DNA of 64,000 nt from Nothopassalora personata (Eukaryota > Ascomycota > Dothideomycetes > Mycosphaerellales > Mycosphaerellaceae). Below the pieces are notes generated by a model, which saw only the letters and a program-made list of their open reading frames with translations, was not told where the DNA came from and made no database searches. The stretch covers positions 496,001-560,000 of the forward strand of contig CM066298.1 of NCBI GenBank assembly GCA_033816765.1, given 5' to 3'. Every line of letters starts with the position of its first letter. Position 1 is the stretch's first letter. Made by a program: the position numbers and the translations under genes. Shown here in pieces: positions 35,790-46,874 of the stretch.

Positions 35790-37699
35790 TGGGAAATGGG
35801 CCGAACGTTGCACCTTACGCGATTCTTTTGCTCTTGAGACTGTCTTTATTATTGGTCTCGATGACTTTTGTTCGCTGCACAAAGCCGAAATAATTCTGCT
35901 TGAGCAGCAACGTGCCAGGGGGGGCGCGTTTTGCTCGCGTGACCACCAATTACAAAGTCAATAGGCGAAGCTGCATGTACTGTTGTTCCGTGTACATCTT
36001 AATCTGTGAGGAAGTTATTCCTGCGGAGTCGTCGCTTGTCTGCCTTGGCAAGGCCCTTGTCGGTCAGTCAGTACTCAGGTACACGTGCGACGCCGTAAGG
36101 TCAAAAGTCCCAGCAAGCTAACAGAATTGCCGTTCCTGGCTTGCATTCGGGCTGGAGATCTGCCCGTTGGCGTGTGATCTGGAAATTGGAGGGAGGCCTC
36201 CTCATTTGACCGATCGGACACGCTTCTGGACATCTTCTACAAAAACTCTGCTATCGGTCCAGCTTCGCGAACCACGCGGCCCTGATTGTTACGGTTGTGT
36301 CGGGCAGGCTAGGTGTTGAACGTGAACATTCATTGTTAAGCTGTTCGAGCGGAGCTGAGGCCGGGAGTGAAGGCGGAAGTGTACAGGTTCTAGGCGGCCC
36401 GAGCTCCGAGAAAAAGACAGCCCCTTTTGGATTGTAGTGCAAACGGATTTCTTTGTCGGGGCTAGATCCGAACTTCAATATCAAAGTTCAAAAGTGGCAA
36501 TGAACTATTCGTAGAGCGCGCGATAAGTTAGTCCCACGCTGGACTACTACTTGGTAATAGCAATTAATAATGCGCAAGATATTTAATACAAAAGAGCCGC
36601 AACTGTAGTGGTCTCTTCCAGTTCCGGCTAGCGCATCTGCAGGATCTGCAAAGGGCTGTGGTGTGCCGAAGCGAAGATGGACAAAAAGATCAGCTTAGGA
36701 CAGGTGACACCTTGTGCAATCACCGCAGCGACATCGTCCGCTCGAGAGTCCGTCCAGCGTGCCATCCATGAGAGCAAAGACGGCGTAGCTGATCGACTTG
36801 TCCGTTACCGTACCGAAGACCGAATGTCGCCCTAAGACCAGTGACGTGGAGATTCTAAAGGACGATGTCGAGACCTCCGTGGTCGTGCTTGAAGTGGATC
36901 CTCGATCTAAGGAAGGCAGTGCCGCGATGCGTACCAAGACTCGGCCCAGCGACTTCGGCCATGCGTGAAGAGTCCTGCAACCACACCGCCACAAGTCGAT
37001 GATTACGATCGCGCTATCATGGTGCAGTTCGTGGCTGGCAAACATGCAAAAGAGTGGATTCTGATATCCTTGTGCCGAACGCAAGCTTTGTCCGCTGTCG
37101 ATCGCTGGTGCTTGGACGAATCGAAGAAGATCAAAGCGCAACAAGGTTTGGCGCTAGCATGAGCATTTGTCTTCTGACCATATCGCGTCCAAAATCAAAA
37201 TGACCACTCCACCACATCTCCCTGGGCGCCACCACGCATCTCGTGCCAGAACTGACCAATGCTGCCGGAAGGCATCGAGAAGCTCCAGAGACAGCGATTC
37301 AAGCAGGCAAGGCTTGCGAGTATCCGTGGCCGTTCCACCACAGCAACCATATCGTATATCCGCATCTTTGCCGCTCCGATGCCGCGAGAACATATCTTGA
37401 ACGGCATAGTCCCGAAGGAGCGTGTAAGCGTCTACGAGTTTCGCTCTAAAATGCTTGTGTTGTGCTGAAGACGCCAAGTGTAATCGAACGGGCGAGTCGG
37501 CACCTCTGGCAAGCTCAGAAGTGCTCGACGTCATGCATGTGATCTGCAGACCATTTCACGATAGCTCTCCAGGTTAGTCAGTGCCGGTAAGCTAACAGCG
37601 AAACAAAAGCCCTCGCCTTCGCCAGCGTGGGACTTCACTTTCTGCAACTCCATCACACACGGATCACCACCCAGGACCGCCTTCGACAAGACAGTCACC
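35790..37699. other. Spacer between carB and carO with unclear coding-like pieces
   Basis: No complete gene was recognised in 1.9 kb. Plus-strand pieces look codon-biased, for example an Asp/Val/Glu-rich stretch near 36860-36970 and a 69-codon frame at 37259-37468, but they are in different frames and lack a recognisable domain. They could be a decayed gene. The right end is the carO promoter. Confidence 0.35.
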
Positions 37700-38696
37700 A
37701 TGGGTTCCCTCCTCGAGAAGCGCGCGAACAACGCCTTGAACGTCAATGGTAAGCTGCGACATTCTCTCGAGCTCAACAGACACGTACTGACCATCTACGA
37801 AAGGCGCGGTCGTCAACGGCGCCAGGGCGGACATTGCCCTCACCACACATGGCTCCGACTGGTACTGGGCTGTTTGCGCCGTCATGACCTGCTCGGCGTT
37901 CGCCTTCATGGGCCTCGCCTACACCAAGCCAAGAAAAGACCGCATCTTCCACTACATCACCGCCGGCGTCGTTATGGTCGCCGCAATTGCCTACTTCACC
38001 ATGGCTTCGCACTTGGGCTTCACACCAATCACTGTCGAGTTCCAGCGCAACAACCCAGTCGTCCGCGGCACGACCCGTGAGATTTACTACGTCCGATACA
38101 TCGATTGGGTCATCACCACACCCCTCCTGCTCATGGACCTGCTCCTCACTGCAGCTCTCCCATGGCCGACAATCCTCTGGGCCATCCTCGTTGACGAGGT
38201 CATGATCATCACTGGTCTGGTCGGTGCTCTCGTAGCATCCAGCTACAAGTGGGGCTACTTCGTCTTCGGCTGCGTCGCAATGCTCTGGATCATCTACATC
38301 CTGGTATGGGAGGGTCGCCGCCACGCCAACGCCGTCAGCACCGACGCCGGCAGGGCATTCCTCATCTGTGGCTCGCTCACGGCTTTCATGTGGTCTCTCT
38401 ACCCTATCGCTTGGGGTCTCTCCGAGGGCGGTAACGTCATTTCCAGCGATGGCGAGGCTGCTTTCTACGGTGTCCTCGACCTGATTGCAAAGCCAGTCTT
38501 TGGTGCTCTCCTCATGTGGGGTCATCGCAACATCAGCCCAGCTGACCTCGGTCTTGCCATCCACGACTACGGTGCTAATGAGCCAATCTTCCACGAGAAG
38601 AACCACCAGAACGGCCAGGGCCCACTTGCTGAGCACAGCGGTGCGAACCGCGCAACACCAAGCCACGCCAACGGCACCAACGGCGAGACTGTCTAG
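37700..38696 (+). CDS. carO: Microbial (fungal) rhodopsin, probable proton pump
   Basis: Seven-helix retinal protein of the CarO/Leptosphaeria-rhodopsin type. Exons 37700-37748 and 37804-38696 (313 aa); the GTAAGC...AAAG intron restores NVN-GAVVNGARADIAL. Key residues by analogy to bacteriorhodopsin: R114 (R82) and D117 (D85, acceptor) in VRYIDWVITTP, D128 (D96, donor) in LLLMDLLL, D242 (D212), and the retinal Schiff-base lysine K246 in LDLIAKPVFG. Spacing (3, 11 and 4 residues) is exact. Having Asp at both acceptor and donor positions predicts fast outward proton pumping, rather than the slow, sensor-like photocycle of Neurospora NOP-1. The C-tail is hydrophilic, Asn/His-rich. Retinal would come from the CarX-like enzyme of the same cluster. 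Confidence 0.95.
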
Positions 38697-39062
38697 GTTG
38701 AACCTTGGCAAGCCCTAGACGGGTTGGCGACATTACGGTCATCGGATAAAGAGAAGGATTTGAGATCGGCTCATGACTGTTGGCGCTACGTGCTTTCAGC
38801 AAGATACCCGGCCAGATGCAGTGCAATGAGGCATGCATGTAACGATGCTTATGGCCGTCTACGAGTAGCGTGAATGCTAGTAATTGGATGTAATACATGT
38901 TTTTTGATTAGTATCACGTCACCCTTTTCTCTCTCTCTGTCGCATGCAATCTACCATACTCACAGATAAGTATTCACAGACTTTCACAGGCGGGATTGTG
39001 AATTCGACGTAGCATTCGTAGGTAAGTATCTACCCGCCCTACCCCAGAGGGTAACCTCCGAC

Positions 39063-39392
39063 ATGCCTCGTGAACGCGCAATAGTCCGCAATGACCTCGT
39101 ACGAACATATACTTTCTCGTACCCGGCACCCGGGCAGAAGAAGATCGATCTTTCAGCTCTCACCGTGCTTCACCAGCTCGCATTACAAGAATTTCATGCC
39201 ACGGACATCACCACACTCTCCGCGGAATCTCCCCTTCCGCCCCTCCAGCAATTTATTCGAAGGTCGCAGCACTTTCGAGGCACCTACCCAACACTGCAGG
39301 ACCTCCTTGGTATTCCTCGACATCTCCCAACGCAACTTCAGCACCTCCACGCAAGCCGTATCCCCGTCTCCGAAATTGCTGACGCTCTGTAG
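39063..39392 (+). CDS. Hypothetical small protein
   Basis: A 109-codon frame with ATG and fairly good codon bias, starting MPRERAIVRNDLVRTY and rich in Leu/Pro/Gln, without signal peptide, membrane segment or recognised domain. Competing frames of similar length lie on the other strand in the same DNA (to about 39780), so orientation is uncertain. Confidence 0.25.
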   Translation: MPRERAIVRNDLVRTYTFSYPAPGQKKIDLSALTVLHQLALQEFHATDITTLSAESPLPPLQQFIRRSQHFRGTYPTLQDLLGIPRHLPTQLQHLHASRIPVSEIADAL

Positions 39393-39815
39393 AACTAACC
39401 ATACGGCGCAAGACGGCTGACCGGCTCTCTCGAGGCCTTGTGTAAGCAATCGTGGGTGGTAGCAGAGCGAAGATCTCAATATTGATCGAGTGCGCGCTGA
39501 CGAGGTTGTAACAAGTCTTGGGATTTTTGATTCTCTGCCAAACAAGATGAGTGGTCCTTAGAGACTTGATCTTGAGGGATTTCGGATTCTTTCGAAACAG
39601 CTCAGGGGGCGCGCCCATTAGGGTGGATTCTTGGCGGACGATAATGTTTTGTTGAGATGGGGTTGGCGGGCTGGTGATTGTGGAGTGGTTGTAGTGAGTA
39701 CTGCGAGTTGGAGTGGAGTGGCATCCGAATCGATCGCCTTTGCTATGCACCAAGGGGAGGGATTCAGAGGTCGAGGGCACGGACGTGGGAAGTAGCGAGA
39801 CTCATGTGAGAGCGA

Positions 39816-40942
39816 TTAGAATCTCAAGGACGTTGAAACGGCTGCTCTATTATCTCCCGCTACGATCAAAACAGTCTTGCTCCCCTCGCAGCCCGTTTCA
39901 TCGATGTGCTTCCGACTTACATGGACCTCAATGAGCGACCTCAGTGCTTCTATGTCCACCGTTATTGGTCTCGTGATCTCTAGCTTTTTGTATTCCAAAG
40001 AATACGGTGCAGCAAGCTCATCAAACAGGCTTCTGTCTTCCGATGCGTCCTCATTACCGTGGTTGTCCACAGACTGATCGACTCCGATGCTCAGACACTC
40101 GAGACGCGGCAATAGTTCATGGAGTGCGTCCCAAAGTTCTTGCCAATCGACCTTACCGGCTTCGTCTATAGACATGCGCTCAATTCTGAAACTGAGAGAT
40201 CGCAGATGTTTGAAGGCGCCCGAGCGGTTGTGCAGCTGCAAGACGGAAGTGCGGAGGAGATCAACATGCTCTGACCAGCAATGCATCCTCAGCTCGCATA
40301 CAGTATCAATGCCACTGTTGTGGATGGCGGCAGTGGCAAACAGGAAGGCTGAGGGCGCGCTATCCTGCCATAGCCTCTGTTCAGACTCGCCACACGCGAG
40401 TGGCTCTTCAGTGCTCGTTTGCATGTTGGTGTTGTGGACCCTTTTGAGCTGACTATGTCCCGTTGCAGTTCGCAGCAAAGTGATTATGGTCTACAATCCA
40501 CCGCCATCCATGAGGAAGATTCCTCCCTTGTGAGCCTTCTGATGGTACTTTCGTGCCTCACGACCTTTATCCCCCATTTCAGCAACATGCGCTTCTTCCT
40601 CGTCCCCTGTTTGATATCCGTCACTAGAAGTGGAGCTTGGCGAGACGGGGCCATAGCGGACAAAGGCGCATCGACGAAGACACTGAGCTGTTACACGTCA
40701 GGTCCCAGCTGCTTATGTTCAAGGATCCTGGACGCAGCACCAACGCCGGGACGATATGAGATCAGGATGCGGAAATGACTGAAGTCAGTTCTCGCGAATG
40801 TGCGCAGATTCTTTACTGCAACTCCGCTGCACACCAGTCCTAAGGTGAGCAGATCGATGGAGAAAGGATGTTTTGCAATACGTTCAAACAGCTCTGGCGG
40901 CAGCGTAAGGATGGTATTGCGAATGGCCACGTTGTTTCGCAA
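39816..40942 (-). pseudogene. F-box gene, broken by stops
   Basis: F-box proteins are substrate receptors of SCF ubiquitin ligases. The N-terminal F-box is clear: LPPELFERIAKHPFSIDLL, then LVCSGVAVKNLRTFA. The frame is stopped by TAA after LGPDV (near 40691). In-frame sequence continues open beyond it, and another frame carries SSTSSDGYQTGDEEEAHVAE ending at TAG (near 40490), beyond which the same frame resumes TIITLLRTATGHSQLKRV and stays open to 39816. The long C-terminal part has leucine-rich, F-box-family character (LRSLSFRIERMSIDEAG). TAA/TAG in place of likely Gln codons are C-to-T changes. It therefore looks like a pseudogene with at least two stops and a frame change. Confidence 0.65.
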
Positions 40943-41163
40943 TATCTCGTTTCACCGTCCTTTGATGATTGTGGCGCAGTACATGTTAGTTGCCCAGGAT
41001 GTTTTGAAGCTGTGAAGCCCATGAACCAGAGAAAGTGCCATCACGCCTCGCTCGGGGCTCACCGATAACGACGACATGGATGTTTCACTTCACCTACAAC
41101 GAGCACGAAAGAACCGCCAAGCACCACTAATTCATTCACCACACACAAACCTCACATCTCTCC

Positions 41164-42263
41164 TCACATCTGGCTCTGAATCCACCCAATCCCCTGCAAC
41201 ATGTTCCCAATGAAAATCTGTCCCTCCGGCACCGGTGGAATGATCCAGAAGTAATGCGGCATGCCAGGGTAATGATCATGCTTGGTTGGGACACCCGCCT
41301 CCTTCAACGCCGCCTCCATGATATACGCATCATCCCTCAAAGGATCAAACTCGCAAGAAGCGAAGTAAGTCGGTGGGAAGTTGGCGTGGTTATCAGTGGC
41401 CAGAATCGTGAAAGTGTCTGGGTCCTTGGGATCGACCTTCGCATACCTATCCCCTCACGTCAGCAAGCCGTAAGCGCATTCCTCCTCTACATCCCGCATC
41501 TGCTCCTTCCAAGCCGTGCAGGATTACAACTTACTTGTAAAAGATCTCCATGGACTCCTTATCAATAATCGGCGTGCCGCTCTTGTTCTCCTCATACGCC
41601 GTGTACTTGCTCTTATACTTTTCGGGAACATTGTCCCAATGCGTCGTGGCTGGGACAAGGGCCACGATCCCCTTGAGACCATCTTTCAACTCCGGGTCCT
41701 TCTTGATCTTGTTGGCGATCTGGAGAGCTAGGGCGCCGCCCGCAGAGCCGCCTATTGTGTAGAATTTGTTGGGGTCGCCGCCGAAAGACGAAGCATTTGC
41801 TGCGGCCTGTGGAGTGTCAGAGAGAATGCTGCAAAAGGGAGTGGGAGGAGGAACTTACCCATCTATACACTTTCAAGCAATCCTCCAACGGCACCGGGTA
41901 CGCCACATCTGGCGTCAGGCGGTAATCGATATTGACGACGACAGACTTGGTATGCTCGGCGATGACACCGCAGAGGATGTGGTCTGAGTTCAAGTCGCCG
42001 GTCATCCAGCCGCCGCCATGAGTGTCGAAGGCGATTGGCAGTGGGCCGCTGACACCTTTGGGCTTGTAGATGCGGTATTTGATGCCTTCAACATCACCCT
42101 CGGTAACGTCTACATTCTCACTGAAAGGTGGGAACATTGGGAGGAGAGCTTGAATCAGGCCCTCGTACATGCCCTTGATTTCGTCAGGGGTGCCGTGGAG
42201 GATGGCACGACCGCCCGACTGAGCCTCCCAGTCGAGCCATGATTGAGCGTATTCTCCTGGCAT
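41164..42263 (-). CDS. Alpha/beta-hydrolase esterase (hormone-sensitive-lipase type)
   Basis: Predicted carboxylesterase. Minus-strand exons 42263-41859, 41806-41535 and 41446-41164 (319 aa), all introns GTAAGT...AG and in phase. The oxyanion-hole motif is THGGGWMTGD. The nucleophile elbow is GGSAGGAL (Ser), in place of the more common GDSAGG. The acid is likely the Asp in CEFDPLRDDAY, and the His is in YPGMPHYFW. No signal peptide, so cytosolic. Many secondary-metabolism esterases (versiconal acetate esterase type) look like this, but no biosynthetic neighbour supports that here. The third exon ends with IGWIQSQM. Intact by every feature I can see. Confidence 0.88.
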
Positions 42264-43054
42264 ATTGCGGGGTGCTTGCGAATTGATGATTGTGAGGTGG
42301 TGGAGTCAAGTTCGAGGAATAGGGCGCCGTTCAGGGAGGGGAGGTGTCGGTTGGAATAGGCTGATCCGATCACAACACTAAAAGGACATCAGCTCTTCTT
42401 TATAGATCGAGGTAGACAGGCCCCAGCGCGTCAATGGGTATCATCATAACCTTGTCCCGCGCTGCAGGGTCTCGCTTAAAGCTTCAGCTTCAGCTTCAGC
42501 TTGCTCAGCTCACGCCTCCGCAGCGCTAGGCACACCTCGGCAGTCGCTTCATAGCAGGCCGCCATGTGGTCTGGCCCTTGCAGACTTCCAAATGGCCTGA
42601 TCAATAATGCGTGGGGTACTGGCCGTATGCTGAATGGAGATGCACTGAAGGGCTGAAGGATGGAGGACAACTTGGTGGGACCCCTACGCGAGGCGCTCTG
42701 GTCGCGATAGAGGATCATAATCAGAATCGTGGTTATAGGGTATTTGAGGCTCATCCCATGCGGTCCTTCCTTTACGCATGAGCTGAGCCAAGACCGCCAG
42801 TCGAATGAGCAGGTGGTGATCGCATCGCTATGAGGCATATGATCAGATCAACCCTCTTGGTACTCATCAGTGACAGCGGCTGCTGTATGTCCTGTGTGGA
42901 CCCGTACGACCAAGCTGGTGGCCCGAGAATGCAGTCAGACTATAGGAACGAACGAAATGCTTGTCACAGCTATGACGTGTTGTGGTATGGCGAATTGTGT
43001 TTGTGTTGAGGTGACGAATGAGACCTGTTCGTATAGCAGTGGCCGATACAGAGA
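42264..43054. other. Intergenic stretch
   Basis: No gene recognised; a GCTTCA repeat (about 42480-42500) is the only local repeat noticed. Confidence 0.4.
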
Positions 43055-43638
43055 CTATTCGAACTTCTCCCACTTCAAGACGGCCCGTGTAGCTGTGCCA
43101 TCCTAAGAATTTGTCAGTCGCGTTTAAACGAGATCGTTGCTTCTGTTCTGAAGATCTAACGACGACAACATACATCAAGCAGCATGTCTTGCTTCGGCTC
43201 GAGAATCATGTAAGACTTCCCCTTCTCTTCCAGCAAGGTCACCTTGCGCTCCTCAATACCGCCCATGCGATTGGGGTCTGTGCTGATCTCCACCAACGTC
43301 TGCCAATACAGCCCCCCTTCCTCATCTTGATACAGCTTAAGATATCCGCAGTACATCGACAGACCTCTTGCTACATATGCGACTTCTTTATCGGCTGCTG
43401 TCTGCCACGGTTTGCCAGATCTGAGCTTGTGCATTCGTTCGGGGCGCGCGAGATGAGCAGCAAGCCAGCCACCCGGTGAGATCGAGACTCTGCCCAGTGG
43501 ATTGTCGCCGTGCGGCTTAGCGATGAGCTTCCGTTCGGGGCCGCTGTTGTCGAACATTTCGAACGAGACGCATTTCCAGCCGCCGGCGATGCGACTGCGG
43601 TGCTCTTCCCATACATTGTTGGTCGTCGCCATGATCAC
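43055..43638 (-). CDS. Lipocalin-like domain protein
   Basis: Exons 43638-43174 and 43102-43055 (170 aa, or 168 if the second Met is used). The intron starts GTATGT, has a GACTGAC branch and ends TTAG; the join gives DMLLD-DGTATRAVLKWEKFE. The order of a W-cluster near the start (GGWKCVSFEMF), LGRVSISPGGWLAAHL and YCGYLKLYQDE matches the fungal lipocalin-like domain often seen in small-molecule biosynthesis clusters, where some members act as isomerases or cyclases. No signal peptide. Function here is unknown. It stands next to the large transposon; its 5' flank to 43956 shows nothing else. Confidence 0.7.
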
Positions 43639-44725
43639 AAGTCGAAGCTAGGAAGTCAGAGTAGCATTGCAACATTCGGAAAGCCGCTGACTGGAAGTAG
43701 TGAAGTGCAATGGATGTGCAAGGTTCAGGCACTGCCTGGAAACGGTACTCGCACTCTTCCTTCGTCGACATCCCCACCCTGCTGCTGCTTAGCTCTAGCC
43801 GTTCAACCTCGATGTTACGGCCGTCGCCATCTCAACACTATCGGAAGCCATCTTTGGCAGTGAGTATCATATTACAGTCTTTTGCTCAACTTGCAGCGTT
43901 GAAATGAACGTGAAGTCGTGCGATAGAGACCAGGCCCGGCGACCGGGACTTCGGCGGTGGCCTAGGCTTATAAAACCGGCAAATACGCGTATTCGAAATC
44001 CTCACTCGCTGCACTCGCTCTTCCTCAACAACCATCAACAATACTGCTGCGACTCGCCAACTGCTGCGACTCGCCATTGTCGCCTACAATCGTAGCGAGT
44101 CGCGGCGGTATTGTCGCTTCCTCCTACTGCGCAGGTGAGTTGGGCTCCTCAATAATAGCAGACAGTAAGTATTGAGGAGCTTACCTCACTTGCTATTGTC
44201 ACATTATGGCGGCGGGTATATCAACTTCTACTGCTGTTACTATTTCTTCGACTCTACACTTATCGATATGTACAAATCTAACTATAGACGACTCACTTAG
44301 CGATATTGGCCTTAGAACAACGACAACGACAGCGACAGCGACAGCGATAGCGACAGTACACCTAATCCGCGCTCACCCTCACAAACGCGGTTATTACTAC
44401 AGCTTACGATGGCGTAAGTGCGATTCCGACTCGTTAGGCGCACGTAGGTAGACTAATGTTTAAACCTATAGTGCATACCGCCGCCCTCGTACCGCCGATA
44501 CCGACGATTTCTACTACGTAAGCGAGTCGACATAGGCACAATAGCTAGGAGACTCGCAGAAGATAGACAAGGGCAGTATAAAGGTTACGAAGAATAATTT
44601 GCGTAAGTTCGACTAGGCTAGCCGTATTATAGAGACTAAAGAGGGTATATGTCTTATAGTAGACTCGCTATACTATATATACTAACTCGTATTAATAGGT
44701 GAGCCGGCTTAGACGGACTGCGATG

Positions 44726-45066
44726 TGTTGCGGTTGGGCCTTGTCCCTCGTCACGTGGGTGGCCTAGGAAGTGTCGATCCTCGATATGTCTCTAAAGTAG
44801 TGTGAACGAGAGTTCACTACAAGGTTGCAACTTAACACAAGAGTGTTGATTTGAGTTGAGCACGAGGCTCCTATCTACTCGTAAAGAAGCGTCGTCTATA
44901 TAGTGCCATGTCTTGGCGTAACTGATCAGACTGAGCAGACTGATCACTGAGCAGACTGAGCGAACTGATCACTGAGCTGATCAGTCTGAGCGAAGTCGAC
45001 CTGCTCAGTTTCGGTCCTTCCCGAAGAATGAGTGGCTGTGGGTTCTTCCTGAACCGAACCGTAACA
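44726..45066 (-). repeat. LTR (3' LTR by gag orientation)
   Basis: 341 bp, TGTTGCGG...CCGTAACA. Contains a palindrome-rich module of CTGATCA/CTGAGCAGA words at about 44920-45005. Target duplicate CGATG immediately to its left. Confidence 0.93.
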
Positions 45067-45078
45067 CCATCCCCCTCT
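45067..45078 (-). other. Polypurine tract of the LTR element
   Basis: Read on the minus strand, AGAGGGGGATGG abuts the LTR at 45066. This is the expected plus-strand DNA primer position for an element transcribed on the minus strand. Confidence 0.7.
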
Positions 45079-45126
45079 TAGTCTAGTTCCGTCCCGGAAC
45101 TTCTTACATAACCCGCTTGTCACCGT

Positions 45127-45735
45127 ATGTTTCGAGCTGCACCCGCAATGTCTTCCTCCAAATCGTTTTCTAAAACATCTCTTCGAAGAAAGGCGCTCGC
45201 CATCGATATTGAGAGAACCGGTGTTGAAATGGCTCCTTGTCATCATTGCCGTGCCGCAAGGGTCCCTGCCCTCGCCGAGCGTCCGAAGTGCATCGTGTCG
45301 CCCCGTTCCGGAAAATGCTCAGAGTGTATACGCAAAGGATACTCCGATTGCGATGTGACACTTTCGGCACACGAGTGGACGAAATTTCGCGATATCCGTG
45401 ACGGTCTCCAACGTGAGCTCGAGCGTGCGGAGGAGAAGGAGGTGGAGCTTCTCCATCAGCAAGCCGAGCTGGCCCAGCGTATCATACGCCAAAAGGCCAA
45501 GAAGATTTGTCTTCGCAAGCAGCTTCGCCTCGCATCCGGCAAGGCCGACGATGCCGTGGCGAAGGAGCTTGAAGAGCTTGAGGCTGAGGATCGGGAGGGG
45601 GAAGGTGCTGCTGGCGTTGAGACGACATCCTCTGGCAAGGAATTCGATCCTTGGCAGATGCCGCCTCAGGATTGGGAACAGCTGTGTGACCCTTCCTTTC
45701 CTTGGACCGTCCCTCCGCTGGCCTCCTTGTCGTAA
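45127..45735 (+). CDS. Cys-rich/coiled-coil protein encoded antisense to gag
   Basis: A 202-codon intact frame on the strand opposite to gag, within the LTR element (alternative Met at 45148). It begins Ser/Lys-rich, then has six cysteines in a CxxC...C...CxxC...C layout (PCHHCRAARVPAL, KCIVSPRSGKCSECIRKG, SDCDV), like a Zn-cluster. A long charged coiled coil follows (RELERAEEKEVELLHQQAEL and KKICLRKQLRLA), then an acidic tail ending in a WQMPPQDWEQL segment. It resembles Cys-cluster/coiled-coil proteins often met in repeats of ascomycete genomes, but I recall no assigned function. Being intact, codon-biased and element-borne, it may help the element (binding nucleic acid or chromatin), which is inference. 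Confidence 0.6.
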   Translation: MFRAAPAMSSSKSFSKTSLRRKALAIDIERTGVEMAPCHHCRAARVPALAERPKCIVSPRSGKCSECIRKGYSDCDVTLSAHEWTKFRDIRDGLQRELERAEEKEVELLHQQAELAQRIIRQKAKKICLRKQLRLASGKADDAVAKELEELEAEDREGEGAAGVETTSSGKEFDPWQMPPQDWEQLCDPSFPWTVPPLASLS

Positions 45736-45844
45736 GTTCTTATCCAGTAGTCGTGTTTTTGTGTCGCTGTATTGACTTCTGTGTCCTATGCCATCAAATC
45801 AAGAAGCCGCTGTTTGATGCCTTGCTGTCCTCAGGTTGTTTCTG

Positions 45845-46835
45845 CTAGGCAGATTTCGAGAAGAAGTTCTCGCATTCCTGGTATGTATTCTCTTCGCGAA
45901 TCATTGCGTTGAACTCGCGGCTAACCATGTTCTTTTTCTTGCAGTTCTTTGCAAAGTGGCCTTGCTCGCCACATACGTAGCAGGTGGAACCTTTGCTCTT
46001 CAGCCCCCTTCCTGTCCTACGCTCCGTTACGTCCAATTCCATTGGGTCTCCGTAACTAGGGTCCTGACTTCTGGCCTTGAAGCCCCCTCTTCCGCCCGCG
46101 GCGGGTCTCTGGTATCCAGGCTGTACGAATCGGTCGTATCTCAAATCCTGGAGCCTTTCGTCGATTTCCTTTGCTACCTTAATCATCGCCCCTAGCGTAA
46201 CGACGCTGGCGTTTCGGGATAGCTCAGCTTTGACATTGTCCTTTAGTCCGAGGTAGAATTGCGATCGCAGTGCTGCGTCGTTCCATTCCAGGTCGGCGGC
46301 ATATCCTTGGAACTCTGAGGCGTATAGCGCTACAGAAGTGGTCTGTCGAAGTTGTCGGATATGTCGGTCGGCGTATACCTCCTCATTAGGTATCCCGTAT
46401 AGATCATCAAGTTTCGTCTCAAACTCGTCGTAGTCGTGAAAAATTTTTTCGAGTCTCCGTTTTCGGTGTTTCCCCCTCACCCTGGTTATGGAGCCAGTCC
46501 TTGAGGTATGGTCGGAATCCTCTAGCTGCTTTTCCACGTAGGAAGGATGCGGCGTACAAGACCTTGCTGGCCTCGCCTTGAAACTGGTGTGCGTTGAAGT
46601 GAAGGTACAACTGAACCTGCAGTTGAAAAGCCTCCAGTTTGTCCTTAGTCCCGTCGAACGTCTCCGGCGTGGACACCTTAGGTGCACGGTGGTGGTCCAA
46701 TGGGTTCAGCATGCCCATAGGAGTGTTGTTGTTCTTGCTGCTTCCTGTAATCGACATTTCGCTCATTCGTTCCGTGATGCCAGTTGACTGTGGCTGTTGT
46801 CGTGACGGACTCCGGGTAGCGTCTCTCCCAGACAT
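45845..46835 (-). pseudogene. Retrotransposon gag polyprotein with one frameshift
   Basis: Capsid/nucleocapsid protein of a Ty3/gypsy-like element. It starts MSGRDATRSPSRQQPQ at 46835, with the capsid-type segment PKVSTPETFDGTKDKLEAF and FLRGKAARGFRPYLKDWL. At an A/T run (46439-46449; six A then five T on the coding strand) the frame is lost: ETRKNFSRL replaces the expected ETRK-IFHDYDEFETKLDDL, which continues one frame over through LRSQFYLGLKDNVKAELSR to the zinc knuckle CYVCGEQGHFAKNC and the stop at 45845. One extra A explains everything. It may be a real mutation, a sequencing error in the homopolymer, or a +1 recoding site. No pol follows. Confidence 0.8.
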
Positions 46836-46874
46836 ATAATCGATAGCACTCCCCGCGGCTTTTGGTGCTCAAAG

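Noticed and set aside
44206..44451. 81-codon plus-strand frame with a Thr/Ala run
   Set aside because: Arises from ACGACAGCGACAGCG-type simple sequence at the edge of the RIPed transposon.
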